Notes under the pieces: generated by a model
Database searches by the model: none
What the model saw: only the letters and a program-made list of their open reading frames with translations
What the model was told of the DNA's origin: nothing
Made by a program: the position numbers and the translations under genes
In this document: in pieces, positions 7,635-14,786 of the stretch
Position numbering within the stretch: position 1 is the first letter of the stretch
How the letters are laid out: each line of letters begins with the position of its first letter
Origin: a virus
Strand: one strand, 5' to 3'
Length of the DNA: 21,869 nt
IMG/VR virus record: IMGVR_UViG_3300038324_000026
Span: 1 to 21,869 of that record

Positions 7635-8520
7635 TCCGGTCGCCCTCCAGCACCTGTACCGCGAAGCGCACGTCGTAGAACTCGCCGCCCATCTGGCTCA
7701 TGTTGATGGCGTCTCGGAACCGCTGGGCGTTGTCGAGCAACCGCACGATTTCATACTTGAGCCCGCTTTCGTCTGCGTCGATCGTGACCGGGTCCATCTC
7801 ATAGAAGACGATGATGTCGTCGCGCTTCGACATGCTGGTCCACAGCCGTTCAAAGCTGCCGTTGTCGTCCTCAAGCCCCGCGATGTCGCCGTAGGTGTTG
7901 CCCGACCCGCCGAAGTCGCTCGAGGCCTTGCCGTTGATCACGGCACCCGCCGGTTGACGACGCCACTCGAAGGCCCGCAACGTGCGCGACCCATAGTCAG
8001 CCTGGTGAAAGTTGTCTGCCCCCACGTCATCGGTCGCCGCCGAGATATCGCGCACCACGTTCCGGCTCGCCTCCCGCCTGACCCGCTGCGGAATCCACAC
8101 CCCTAGCGGCTCGCGCGGCGAGGACAGCGTGAAGGTCGTCGTCGTCACCGCTGTCGACTGCGTAGCCGAGTAGCCGAGTAGCCGCGGGTCGAGCGTGCTG
8201 GCGGACCAGTCGATCCCCCACGGTGGCGTGTGCCCCTCCTGCGTAAGCGCTAACCCTCGACGGATTGCCCCCTCACCCTCGGTCTCGGTCGGCACGGACG
8301 CCTCAAACGAGTAGGTGCCAGTGGCCGCACTCGCGTTGAGAAGGTCCTCGATCGTCTTGTAGAGCCCGTCATAGCCCGTGTACTCAGTGCCCCGATAAGG
8401 CCAGTACGTGCCCGCGGGTATGGTCACCGTGGTCGTTGTGCCGTCTTCGTCGATCGCCAGTGTGCTCTCGGCAATGGTGACCGGGTAGGCCATTCGCGTG
8501 CGTCGGTCGGAAAAACTCAC
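7627..8520 (-). CDS. Distal tail / tail-tip protein
   Basis: The product is 297 residues. An N-terminal half rich in short beta strands (AYPVTIAESTLAIDEDG) is followed by FEWRRQPAGAVINGKASSDF and a C-terminal region with SKRDDIIVFYEMDPV and a final VRFAVQVLEG. I do not recognise a named family. Its place directly after the tape measure fits the distal tail protein, which forms the ring between tail tube and tip. The GTG at 8520 is chosen because GGAGG lies 5 nt upstream and it overlaps the tape-measure stop as GTGA. The internal ATG at 8493 lacks a ribosome binding site. It overlaps the next gene by 8 nt. Confidence 0.8.
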   Translation of the reverse strand: MSFSDRRTRMAYPVTIAESTLAIDEDGTTTTVTIPAGTYWPYRGTEYTGYDGLYKTIEDLLNASAATGTYSFEASVPTETEGEGAIRRGLALTQEGHTPPWGIDWSASTLDPRLLGYSATQSTAVTTTTFTLSSPREPLGVWIPQRVRREASRNVVRDISAATDDVGADNFHQADYGSRTLRAFEWRRQPAGAVINGKASSDFGGSGNTYGDIAGLEDDNGSFERLWTSMSKRDDIIVFYEMDPVTIDADESGLKYEIVRLLDNAQRFRDAINMSQMGGEFYDVRFAVQVLEGDRSD

Positions 8521-10895
8521 AGCAGCCTCCGCAGGTCGATGCCTTCTTGCCTCAGTGTGTCCTTGAGCCCGTCGGCAATCTGGCGCTTGACCTCGTTCGC
8601 GTCCTGAAGCTGCACGGATGACCCGAAGTCGATGGGAATGTTGATGGTCGACGGCCCACCCGAGTTGCGAAGCTTCTCGGCGAAGAGCTCGGCGAGCCGC
8701 TCTTGGCTGGCTTCAAAGTCGCGTTGCGTGACACGCGGCCCGGCGTTGTTGAGCGCCCCCGTGCTTGTGCCTGCACCGCCGCCTCCGCCTCCGCTGCCAC
8801 CACCGCCGCCCGCACCCGCCGCGATCGCTGCATGTTCTCCGGCCGCCAGCCCCGCTTGGATAGCCCCACGAAAGTCGCCGATAGCCCCGAGCCCGATGGC
8901 TTCCGCCGCGTACTGTGCGGCGCGGATGACCGACAGCACTCGAGCCGACGCGCCAGCCATCTCAAATGCCCGAGACAGCGCACCGCCGAGCAGCTTGGCG
9001 TTCTCGATGTCGCCCTTGATGGCCGCTTCGCGCTTCTTCTTGAGCGCCTCAAGGTGCTTGAGTTCCTGCTGCCGCAGCTTCCGCGCCTGCGCCTGAGCGT
9101 TGCGCTCGGCGTCCGCCTGCTCCTTCTTGAGGTCGGCAACGCCCTGCTCATACGTCTGGATCGCTTGCACGGTCTGAAGCTTCGCTTCGGCCGTCGTGAG
9201 GTCGGCTTTCTCGATCTCCCAGATGGCAAGGTTGAGCTCGAGTTGTAGCCGCTTCAGCGTGTCTTCCTGTCGGACGATGTCGAGCTTGCGCGCCGCGGCC
9301 TCATTCCGGAGACGCAGTTGCTCGCGCTCCTGCTCAAGCTTGCGCAGCTTCTCCTCTTGGGCCGCGAGATCGCGCTCATCGGTCACACTTGGCGCGGGGC
9401 CAGTGCCGCCGCCTTCTGCATCATCGGCACTTGGTCCGGCCTCTCGTGCCTTCTGAAGCTCTGTGCGCATCGTGCGGATGCGTCCGCGAAGCTCTTCAAT
9501 CCCCGCGTTAATCCGGTCCATCGTCTCGGGGGCGTCAAGCAGGGAATCAGCCATCCCCTCAATGTTGTCGCGCACCCCGGCCGCGTCCTTCTCGACGTCT
9601 TTGAAGGCGTGTGTCGCCAGATCATCCGCCGAGTCACTGAATGAACTGAGCCCGTCCGACGCGCTGCGAAGCGACTCGGCAAAGTCCAGCCCCATGAACT
9701 CGGCAACCTTTGCGGCACCGTCGAAGAACTCCGACCACCGCTTCGTGACCATGCTGATCACCTTTGAGCCGAGCGCGAGCAGCCCTTTGCCGACAACCTT
9801 CACGCCGCCCCACAGCGCCTGGTACCACTCGGACGCCACGCGGACATACGTGATCATCCCCGTGAACACCGGCGACAGTCCTTGCAAGACGTCCATCAGG
9901 CCGAACGCAGCGCTAATCGCCTTGTCCACACCCATGAACACCCACTCGCGGATCGTGTCGCTGTTGGCTTCGACCCAGCCCTCTACGTCTCGGAGTGCCT
10001 TGGTCAGCACGTCAAGCACTGGCTCGAATGCGCCCGATTCGCGGATAGCGAGCCCGATAGTCTGCTGAAAGTCACCGTAGGCGTTGCTCAGGTTCTTGGT
10101 GGATACCTGGAGCGGGTCGAGCGCGGTGAGCTGGTCGCCAAACTTCGCGGTCATCAGCTCTTGGATTTTCGCCTGCCGCTCGCCCGCGTCCGTCATCGCG
10201 GTGAGTGCCTGCTGCTGTTCCTTGGTCAGGCCAAGCAGTTCTTTCGCCGTCTCGATCTCGCCGTTGTAGGCTTTCTGGATGGTCTTGGCGGTTTCACCAA
10301 CGTCTTTGCCCGACTGCGCCGACGCGGCCAGCGCAAAGCCAAGATCCCGGTTTGCCTCTTCCGCCGTCTTGGCTTCCTGCGCCATCGCGTTCATTGAGCT
10401 CAGCGCGTTGGTTAACGCCTCGTCACCGACCCCCGTCTGTTTGGAGAGGTCCGCGACCGTGGAGTTGTATTGTCGGGTGAGTTGCGCAGCCTGTTTGCTG
10501 GCGACCCCGAGCGAGCGCAGAGCTGCGGCCTGCCTGCCGTTTACCTCGGCTTGCTCGGCCCCCGCTTCAATGCTGTCGATGAGGAACCCGCCGAGCGCCT
10601 TGAGCCCCAACGCCAGACCGGCAACGGCTGCGGTGCCCGCCAGCACGGCCGGGTGAAATGCCCCCTTCATGACACCACTGAATCCGCTCGCCGAACCCTT
10701 CGCAGACGAGAGCCCCTTGCCTGCCTTGTCGCTGCCGTCGCCGACCTTGTCGAGGTCACGCTCCGCAGACTCCGCGCCCTCCTCGGCACCCTTGAGCGCA
10801 CGGGTGAACTCGCGAAGTTCCTTCGTGAGGGCTGCGATCTCGGATTCCCCCGAGTCGCTATCTACCTCAAATCTGAGTCCGATTTCCTCGGCCAC
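8517..10895 (-). CDS. Tail tape measure protein
   Basis: The product is 792 residues. It has an N-terminal coiled coil (IAALTKELREFTRALKGAEE), a hydrophobic segment near residues 83-108 (VLAGTAAVAGLALGLKALGG), a long helical middle, a strong charged coiled coil at about 465-640 (EEKLRKLEQEREQLRLRNEA), a second hydrophobic/Gly-rich portion including a run of glycines near 700, and a short polar end. Length, helices and place directly after the G/G-T chaperones identify it. It sets tail length and is ejected with the DNA. At the usual rise of about 1.5 angstrom per residue the tail would be roughly 115-120 nm. The GTG at 10895 follows GGGGG with a 6-nt spacer and sits 1 nt past the G-T stop. 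Confidence 0.95.
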   Translation of the reverse strand: MAEEIGLRFEVDSDSGESEIAALTKELREFTRALKGAEEGAESAERDLDKVGDGSDKAGKGLSSAKGSASGFSGVMKGAFHPAVLAGTAAVAGLALGLKALGGFLIDSIEAGAEQAEVNGRQAAALRSLGVASKQAAQLTRQYNSTVADLSKQTGVGDEALTNALSSMNAMAQEAKTAEEANRDLGFALAASAQSGKDVGETAKTIQKAYNGEIETAKELLGLTKEQQQALTAMTDAGERQAKIQELMTAKFGDQLTALDPLQVSTKNLSNAYGDFQQTIGLAIRESGAFEPVLDVLTKALRDVEGWVEANSDTIREWVFMGVDKAISAAFGLMDVLQGLSPVFTGMITYVRVASEWYQALWGGVKVVGKGLLALGSKVISMVTKRWSEFFDGAAKVAEFMGLDFAESLRSASDGLSSFSDSADDLATHAFKDVEKDAAGVRDNIEGMADSLLDAPETMDRINAGIEELRGRIRTMRTELQKAREAGPSADDAEGGGTGPAPSVTDERDLAAQEEKLRKLEQEREQLRLRNEAAARKLDIVRQEDTLKRLQLELNLAIWEIEKADLTTAEAKLQTVQAIQTYEQGVADLKKEQADAERNAQAQARKLRQQELKHLEALKKKREAAIKGDIENAKLLGGALSRAFEMAGASARVLSVIRAAQYAAEAIGLGAIGDFRGAIQAGLAAGEHAAIAAGAGGGGGSGGGGGGAGTSTGALNNAGPRVTQRDFEASQERLAELFAEKLRNSGGPSTINIPIDFGSSVQLQDANEVKRQIADGLKDTLRQEGIDLRRLL

Positions 10896-10896
10896 G

Positions 10897-11633
10897 TTAG
10901 TCCCCCAAAAGTTCCGCGAGCTCGGCTTGGTCGCGCCGCTTGCGCTCTAGTCCGAGCCGTTCGCTGTGCACCTGCAACTCAATCTCGCCGATCTGAATGG
11001 CCCACCACGGTGCGGTATGGTCGACCCTCAGTTCCCACGACGTGCTCCCCCAAACGGAGAAATACGTTTCATACAGACTCTGCGCCTCGGGGTCGGCACC
11101 CCGCAGCTTGCAGCCTTGCGTGTCCTCCCCTATTCCTGAGCACTTGGCGCAGGGGCACCCGTCCCGGAGGACTCGGAGGAGGCTGGCGAGTTTCCCTTGA
11201 CCTCCTCGCGCAATCCCGCGGAGTTCTTGATCGCCGCAGCGAAGTGGAGCAGCTCAGTCGTGCTGTCGAGATGCAGGCAGATGTGGATGAGGTCGTCGCG
11301 GTCGAGCTGGTCAACCTCAATCGGCTGGCCGTCGGGATCCACAAGCCCCTCAACCTTCGTGATGTGATCGGCGCAGAACTCGGCGAGCGGTTGCAGATCC
11401 TCCCGCGCAATCTCTAGCACGAGAGGCTTCGAACCCTCTTCCCAGACCGCGGCCTCAAGCTTGCGCCCGAAAATGACGAGCTTCGCCTCCAGCCTCGACC
11501 GCTCGCGCTCCACCGACAGAATCGCATCCGTAGATGGCTTGCAGTAGGTGAAGACGAGCTGGTCTTCCTCGGGTCCGACTGCGTACGTTCCGCCGTATCG
11601 GGTGCCTTTGCTCTTGTCGTAAACGAATGGCAT
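10897..11633 (-). CDS. Tail assembly chaperone G-T, made by -1 ribosomal frameshift
   Basis: The 0 frame (11633 to 11130) can shift -1 at GGGAAAC, read as G GGA AAC, at codons 147-148. The -1 frame then stays open from 11190 to a TAA at 10897-10899, adding 97 residues to the first 148 for a 245-residue fusion. The extension has no good start of its own, begins LASLLRVLRDGCPCAKCSG with a CxCxxC cluster plus a further Cys, and continues with an aromatic/charged segment (PWWAIQIGEIELQVHSERLG). This is the lambda G/G-T arrangement, where the two products in a fixed ratio help the tube polymerise on the tape measure encoded next. The extension fills an otherwise empty 230-nt gap. The slip itself is inferred from the motif, its phase and the open frame. 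Confidence 0.85.
11130..11633 (-). CDS. Tail assembly chaperone G (unshifted product)
   Basis: The product is 167 residues, beginning MPFVYDKSKGTRYGG. It has a beta-rich N-terminal region, a central helical part rich in Glu and Leu (PLAEFCADHITKVEGLVD, then LIHICLHLDSTTELLHF), and a disordered Ser/Gly/Pro/Ala tail after residue 148. The tail is what the frameshifted product replaces. The gene lies between tail tube and tape measure, the invariant position of this chaperone. The ATG at 11633 has GGGG 6 nt upstream, and the gap to the tail-tube stop is only 12 nt. The sequence itself would not identify it without the position and the slippery site. Confidence 0.88.
   Translation of the reverse strand: MPFVYDKSKGTRYGGTYAVGPEEDQLVFTYCKPSTDAILSVERERSRLEAKLVIFGRKLEAAVWEEGSKPLVLEIAREDLQPLAEFCADHITKVEGLVDPDGQPIEVDQLDRDDLIHICLHLDSTTELLHFAAAIKNSAGLREEVKGNSPASSESSGTGAPAPSAQE
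11190..11196 (-). other. Programmed -1 frameshift slippery heptamer GGGAAAC
   Basis: The heptamer matches X XXY YYZ in phase with the G frame (codons GGA and AAC at 11195-11190), close to lambda's GGGAAAG. It lies 19 codons before the G stop. Downstream are GC-rich short stems, for instance GTCC TCCG GGAC starting about 17 nt later, which might stimulate slipping. I cannot judge a pseudoknot by eye. Confidence 0.82.
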
Positions 11634-11645
11634 TGGATGCCCCTA

Positions 11646-12641
11646 TCAGGTGAAGGTGAGCGTGGCTTCGTCTTCGCCGTCTGCGCTGTTGGCGTTGCAC
11701 ATGAACGGCACGGCGTAGCTGTGGACATTGCCCTTCGACTTCGAGGGCTTCATCAGCTGCACGGCCGGGCAGTTAAGTGCCACCGTGTCCGTTCCGTTGG
11801 TCCAGCTTGCGACGAGCGCCGATTCCGTATCAGCCGCGAAGTCGGTGAGCGCAACTTCGAGCTCGTCGGTGTCGCGGAACGTCTTTGAGCCACCCATGCG
11901 GCTCGCCTCGGCCCGAATCAAGTCCACCTGGTCGAGCGAGTTCGCGCCCGTAATGTTGCGCGTCTCCTCAAGCGTCCAGTTGGTCTGGAATTCGAACTCT
12001 TGAAGCGCGAACGCGGTAGCTGCTCGAGTGTGCGTCATGTTCTGCGTGAGCAGCGGAGCCTTGCCCCCGGAGTAGCTGGACGGGTTGGTCGGTGCCGCAA
12101 CTGCCGCCGAGTCCGGCGCGGAGTACAGGCCGATCCCCGTGAAGCTCAGGCGCACGTGCTGCTCGGCCGCAGCGGTCAACGTCATGTTGAGCCGCACCCC
12201 GGTCGCGATGTGTGTGCGGACCGTTCCGTCGGTCAGGTACTCGGCGAGGTACACCGTGCACGACGGAGCCGCCGACATCGTGTGATAGGTCACCCAGTTA
12301 TACACGACGTCGGTCGATGCCGTGACGGTCTCTTCGGCGCCCGCAGCTTGGAGCAGGACATCGAGGCTCGGCGGCGGGTCGCCAGCGGACGATGCCTTCC
12401 CATACAGGGGAAGGTTGATCGTAACGTCGCAGTGCGAGCCGTAGCTCTCGTGCTCAAGCCCTGAGTGAAACGGTCTGATGGTGGTATTCTCCACCGAGAT
12501 GCGCTCATGGCTGATGTCACTGTCCGCGTAGGCTGCGATCCAATCCCCGGTTGCCGGGTCCGAACCTCCAAATGCATCGGTGCCATAGGTCGTTTCCGAC
12601 TTGGCTGCGAGCAACATGTATCTGACTTGCTTGTCTCCCAT
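11646..12641 (-). CDS. Major tail tube protein
   Basis: The product is 331 residues from the ATG at 12641 (MGDKQVRYMLLAAKSETTYG). The opening resembles many siphoviral tube proteins, where a short lead with AKETTYGTD precedes a beta sandwich. Strand patterns such as CDVTINLPLYG and HVRLSFTGIGLY alternate with loops, and the C-terminus is an Asp/Asn-rich strand region (SYAVPFMCNANSADGED). It would form the stacked rings of the tail. The start is fixed by GGGGGG with a 4-nt spacer (12646-12651) directly after the upstream stop; the in-frame codons beyond it belong to the preceding gene. Position before the G/G-T chaperones and absence of a sheath gene support the call. Confidence 0.83.
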   Translation of the reverse strand: MGDKQVRYMLLAAKSETTYGTDAFGGSDPATGDWIAAYADSDISHERISVENTTIRPFHSGLEHESYGSHCDVTINLPLYGKASSAGDPPPSLDVLLQAAGAEETVTASTDVVYNWVTYHTMSAAPSCTVYLAEYLTDGTVRTHIATGVRLNMTLTAAAEQHVRLSFTGIGLYSAPDSAAVAAPTNPSSYSGGKAPLLTQNMTHTRAATAFALQEFEFQTNWTLEETRNITGANSLDQVDLIRAEASRMGGSKTFRDTDELEVALTDFAADTESALVASWTNGTDTVALNCPAVQLMKPSKSKGNVHSYAVPFMCNANSADGEDEATLTFT

Positions 12642-12651
12642 CTCTCCCCCC

Positions 12652-13233
12652 TTAAATCTCGTATGTGTGAGCCGGTACAAAGACCGACTGAAGTAGTCTG
12701 AATTCGACGATGCAGCCGCCGATCAGCACCTCGTCCTCTACATCTGGCACGAACGCAGACGAGCTGTAGTCGCTCGTGAGCGTCACGTCTTGGATTGCGT
12801 AGTTGTCGACGGCGTAGGCAAAGACGGTGTTGATCAGCGCTCCACAGTACCGTTCGCTGGCAAGCTGGACGTACTCGGACCGCGACTGCTGCTGCCGGTT
12901 CACGGTGGCAGGCTCGAAGCTTGCGGGCCCCTCAAAGACGATACGCACGCGCACGGGTAGCCGCGTTTCCATCGCCCGCTCGGTACCCTTGGTGGTGAGG
13001 TCGGCACTCACCGACGACTCGCGCACCTGCTCGATGAGGCACACCACGCCGTGCTCGACGATGATGTCTTCCGAAAGACGCTCGCCGGACAGGTGGTAGG
13101 CCTCAGGGTCAGGTGCCCGGAGCCCCGACGGAACGGTGAATTTGTCGAGCTCGCTTTGTAGCTTCTCCAGCAAAACGAAGTTGAGCCTTCGGATGGCCTC
13201 GGTCGTCGCGATGTTTTTCGCAATGTTTGGCAT
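12652..13233 (-). CDS. Probable tail terminator / tail completion protein
   Basis: The product is 193 residues. A helical start (MPNIAKNIATTEAIRRLNFV) is followed by a mixed alpha/beta body, including VVCLIEQVRESS, LPVRVRIVFEGP and a final CIVEFRLLQSVFVPAHTYEI. This order of helix and strands, and the slot between the virion morphogenesis protein and the tail tube, match the tail terminator of siphoviruses, a hexameric cap that stops tube growth and joins the head. No diagnostic residue names it, so the call rests on synteny. The ATG at 13233 overlaps the preceding stop by one base (TGATG), and the Shine-Dalgarno sequence is weak, which suggests coupled translation. Confidence 0.68.
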   Translation of the reverse strand: MPNIAKNIATTEAIRRLNFVLLEKLQSELDKFTVPSGLRAPDPEAYHLSGERLSEDIIVEHGVVCLIEQVRESSVSADLTTKGTERAMETRLPVRVRIVFEGPASFEPATVNRQQQSRSEYVQLASERYCGALINTVFAYAVDNYAIQDVTLTSDYSSSAFVPDVEDEVLIGGCIVEFRLLQSVFVPAHTYEI

Positions 13234-13775
13234 CAGAGCATATCCCGGAAGCTGCCGCGGGTGCCGCGTGCGTTAACCTTGTCGATGATGGCCCGCTGAA
13301 TAAGCGTGATCAGCCCTTTGCGCTGGCTTTGCGTCATCGCGAAGATGTTGCGGCCGGGAAACGACTCGCCGAATGGGCCCGTGCCGCCTTCAATCAACGA
13401 GCTTGCGTGGTCGACTGCCGAGCCGAAGAACATCGAGGTAGGCGTGGCTGTAAAGCGATGGTCCTTGTCTCCTGAGTCGATCAACGAGGGCCGAAGCCGC
13501 TCGCCTTCCTCGTCCCACCACAGCACCTTGTCTGCGAGTTCCTGACCGAGAAGCGCCTTCTTATAGGCGTAGTACTTGGGTTCACCCTTCAGGCTTTTCC
13601 ACGGGTCGCCGCCGTACCTCCCCAACGTGTCGAAGTTCTTGGCGAGATGCTCTAGAAGGTAGGGGTGCACAACGTCGCGCCAGACGTCTGACATATCGCC
13701 GATCGCCTCTCGCGCAACGCCCAACGTGCGGCTCATTGCCGCAACGCCACTACCCCCCACCCGAATCTTGAGCAC
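13233..13775 (-). CDS. Phage virion morphogenesis protein (Mu gpG / P2 gpS-like)
   Basis: The product is 180 residues. It starts MLKIRVGGSGVAAMSRTLG, has a helical first half with a W-rich region (DPWKSLKGEPKYYAYKKA), a central strand region with HRFTATPTSMFFGS, and ends with FPGRNIFAMTQSQRKGLITL leading into a helix. The late P-x-R-x-[FI]-x-x-[ML]-[ST] type motif followed by a helix is typical of the virion morphogenesis/tail completion family that joins head and tail. The GTG at 13775 follows GGGGG with a 6-nt spacer, 1 nt after the stop of the 58-residue gene. Family identity is likely but not certain. Confidence 0.74.
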   Translation of the reverse strand: MLKIRVGGSGVAAMSRTLGVAREAIGDMSDVWRDVVHPYLLEHLAKNFDTLGRYGGDPWKSLKGEPKYYAYKKALLGQELADKVLWWDEEGERLRPSLIDSGDKDHRFTATPTSMFFGSAVDHASSLIEGGTGPFGESFPGRNIFAMTQSQRKGLITLIQRAIIDKVNARGTRGSFRDML

Positions 13776-13776
13776 G

Positions 13777-13953
13777 TCAGTCCCCCGCCAGTTCGAAGCG
13801 GTTGCGGCCTTCGGCGTACTCGACAGGCAGCGTCAGCACGTCACCTGGCTTGTGCAGCTTGCCCGACTCGTCGATGAACCTACCGCGCACGAGGCGGTAG
13901 CGCGCCGTCTTCGGCTCTTTCTTCGCCTTCTTCTTTTCGGTCTCACCACTCAT
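13777..13953 (-). CDS. Small 58-residue head-tail region protein
   Basis: This short gene begins at the ATG at 13953, inside the end of the connector gene (11-nt overlap), and stops 1 nt before the morphogenesis gene. The product starts MSGETEKKKAKKEPKTARYR, a Lys-rich tail, followed by a compact beta-type segment with LHKPGDVLTLPVEYAEGRNR. The KPGDVLTLP turn resembles small SH3-like phage proteins encoded near head-tail connectors. I cannot name a family. A GCGGGA sequence lies just upstream of the start. Tight packing, the absence of any other use for this interval and protein-like composition support it as a real gene. Confidence 0.75.
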   Translation of the reverse strand: MSGETEKKKAKKEPKTARYRLVRGRFIDESGKLHKPGDVLTLPVEYAEGRNRFELAGD

Positions 13954-14392
13954 GATTTCCCGCTCCCCATTTGAATTTCTTGGCCTTCGCGGGCTTGATG
14001 TTGGTCACGATTCGACCCTCGCCCGCGTGCGTCTCGAATGACGTGGCCCGCTGCCTCCACTCCTCCCGAACCTCGCGATACATGTCCATGTAGACGTTGC
14101 CCGTTTCGGTCTTGCGCTGCGTGATGAGCGCCATACCTACCGCGTAAGCGATGATGGCACCCTTGACCGTCTCGGTGTCCGCTTCGCTCAGGTCCGTCGA
14201 CACGTCGAAGCTATCGCCCTTGCGTGAACGGATCAGGCTGTTGAGGTTCGCAGCCGCGCGTGTGAGCCACCCCTCGACCTTCGCCACCGTCACCCCGTGC
14301 GCGTCGTCTGATGCGCTAAAAGGCTGTGGGTCGGCTGACGGGTAGTCTGCGGCCACGTCGTCCGGGGTCAGGCTGTAGAGGTGGACCGCCAT
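13943..14392 (-). CDS. Head-tail connector protein (gp6 / Mu gp36-like)
   Basis: The product is 149 residues. It opens with LYSLTPDDVAADYPSAD, then a largely helical body (VEGWLTRAAANLNSLIRSRK and ETVKGAIIAYAVGMALITQR), with an YMDMYREVREEWRQRA helix near the end. An N-terminal strand-turn of the form YxTxxD followed by helices that line the ring is the plan of the head-completion/adaptor proteins that dock on the portal. The ATG at 14392 overlaps the preceding stop as TGATG, and GAGG lies 7 nt upstream. A GTG at 14395 immediately before it is an equally possible start and would add one residue. Position two genes after the major capsid protein fits the role. Confidence 0.73.
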   Translation of the reverse strand: MAVHLYSLTPDDVAADYPSADPQPFSASDDAHGVTVAKVEGWLTRAAANLNSLIRSRKGDSFDVSTDLSEADTETVKGAIIAYAVGMALITQRKTETGNVYMDMYREVREEWRQRATSFETHAGEGRIVTNIKPAKAKKFKWGAGNHEW

Positions 14393-14706
14393 CACTCAAC
14401 CTCGCCGCCGAGAATGTGCTCAACGTAAGCAGCTTCGACCGACGGCTTGCTACGCGCGGTCGGAACCTTGTCGATCTTGGAGAGGGCCGCGAGCTGGTCC
14501 TGGTATCCGGGGAGCTCGACCTCTTCAACGACCTCGACCACTTCGGTCTCAGCATCTTCTTCTTCGACGACCTCGACCAGCTTGACGCCGATTGACTCAA
14601 GCGTCTTCACCTCGGCAGGCGTCAGCTCGACCGGCTCGCCCTCAGCCTTGAGGACCTTCTTGTTGATGATGAGCCTCGATTTCGTTTGTTGCGTATAGAG
14701 CGCCAT
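14392..14706 (-). CDS. Small acidic protein downstream of the capsid gene
   Basis: The product is 104 residues. The basic start MALYTQQTKSRLIINKKVLK is followed by a helix, a strongly acidic middle (VEVVEEEDAETEVVEVVEEV) and a shorter end with YVEHILGGEVE. I recognise no family. Its place between major capsid and connector is where many phages keep small head fibre or head-completion genes, but the sequence does not decide this. The ATG at 14706 has a GGGGGG run with a 5-nt spacer (14712-14717), which rules out extension further upstream into the structured gap. The acidic stretch is low in complexity and may be disordered. Confidence 0.75.
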   Translation of the reverse strand: MALYTQQTKSRLIINKKVLKAEGEPVELTPAEVKTLESIGVKLVEVVEEEDAETEVVEVVEEVELPGYQDQLAALSKIDKVPTARSKPSVEAAYVEHILGGEVE

Positions 14707-14733
14707 GCATTCCCCCCTCGGGTCAGTTGTCAG

Positions 14734-14786
14734 AAGCGCGAGCGGAGTCGAACCGCCCACGGGGCCTATCCCCGCGCCATTGGCTT
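14734..14786 (-). other. Structured intergenic element with a tRNA T-arm-like hairpin
   Basis: In the 78-nt gap after the capsid gene the minus strand can fold into a three-way shape. AAGC (14786-14783) pairs with GCTT (14737-14734). CGGGG-CCCCG encloses a 5-nt loop (14774-14760). GCGG-TTCGACT-CCGC (14756-14742) has a loop matching the tRNA T-loop consensus TTCRANY. GCG next to AAGC can also pair with CGC if a CAATG bulge is skipped. No D-arm or normal anticodon arm is present, so a functional tRNA is unlikely. A tRNA remnant, an RNA processing site or chance in GC-rich DNA are all possible. Confidence 0.35.

Noticed and set aside
10470-11417. A 315-codon plus-strand frame opposite the tape measure and G-T genes
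   Set aside because: Antisense to well-supported genes, Arg- and Leu-rich, no ribosome binding signal or motif.
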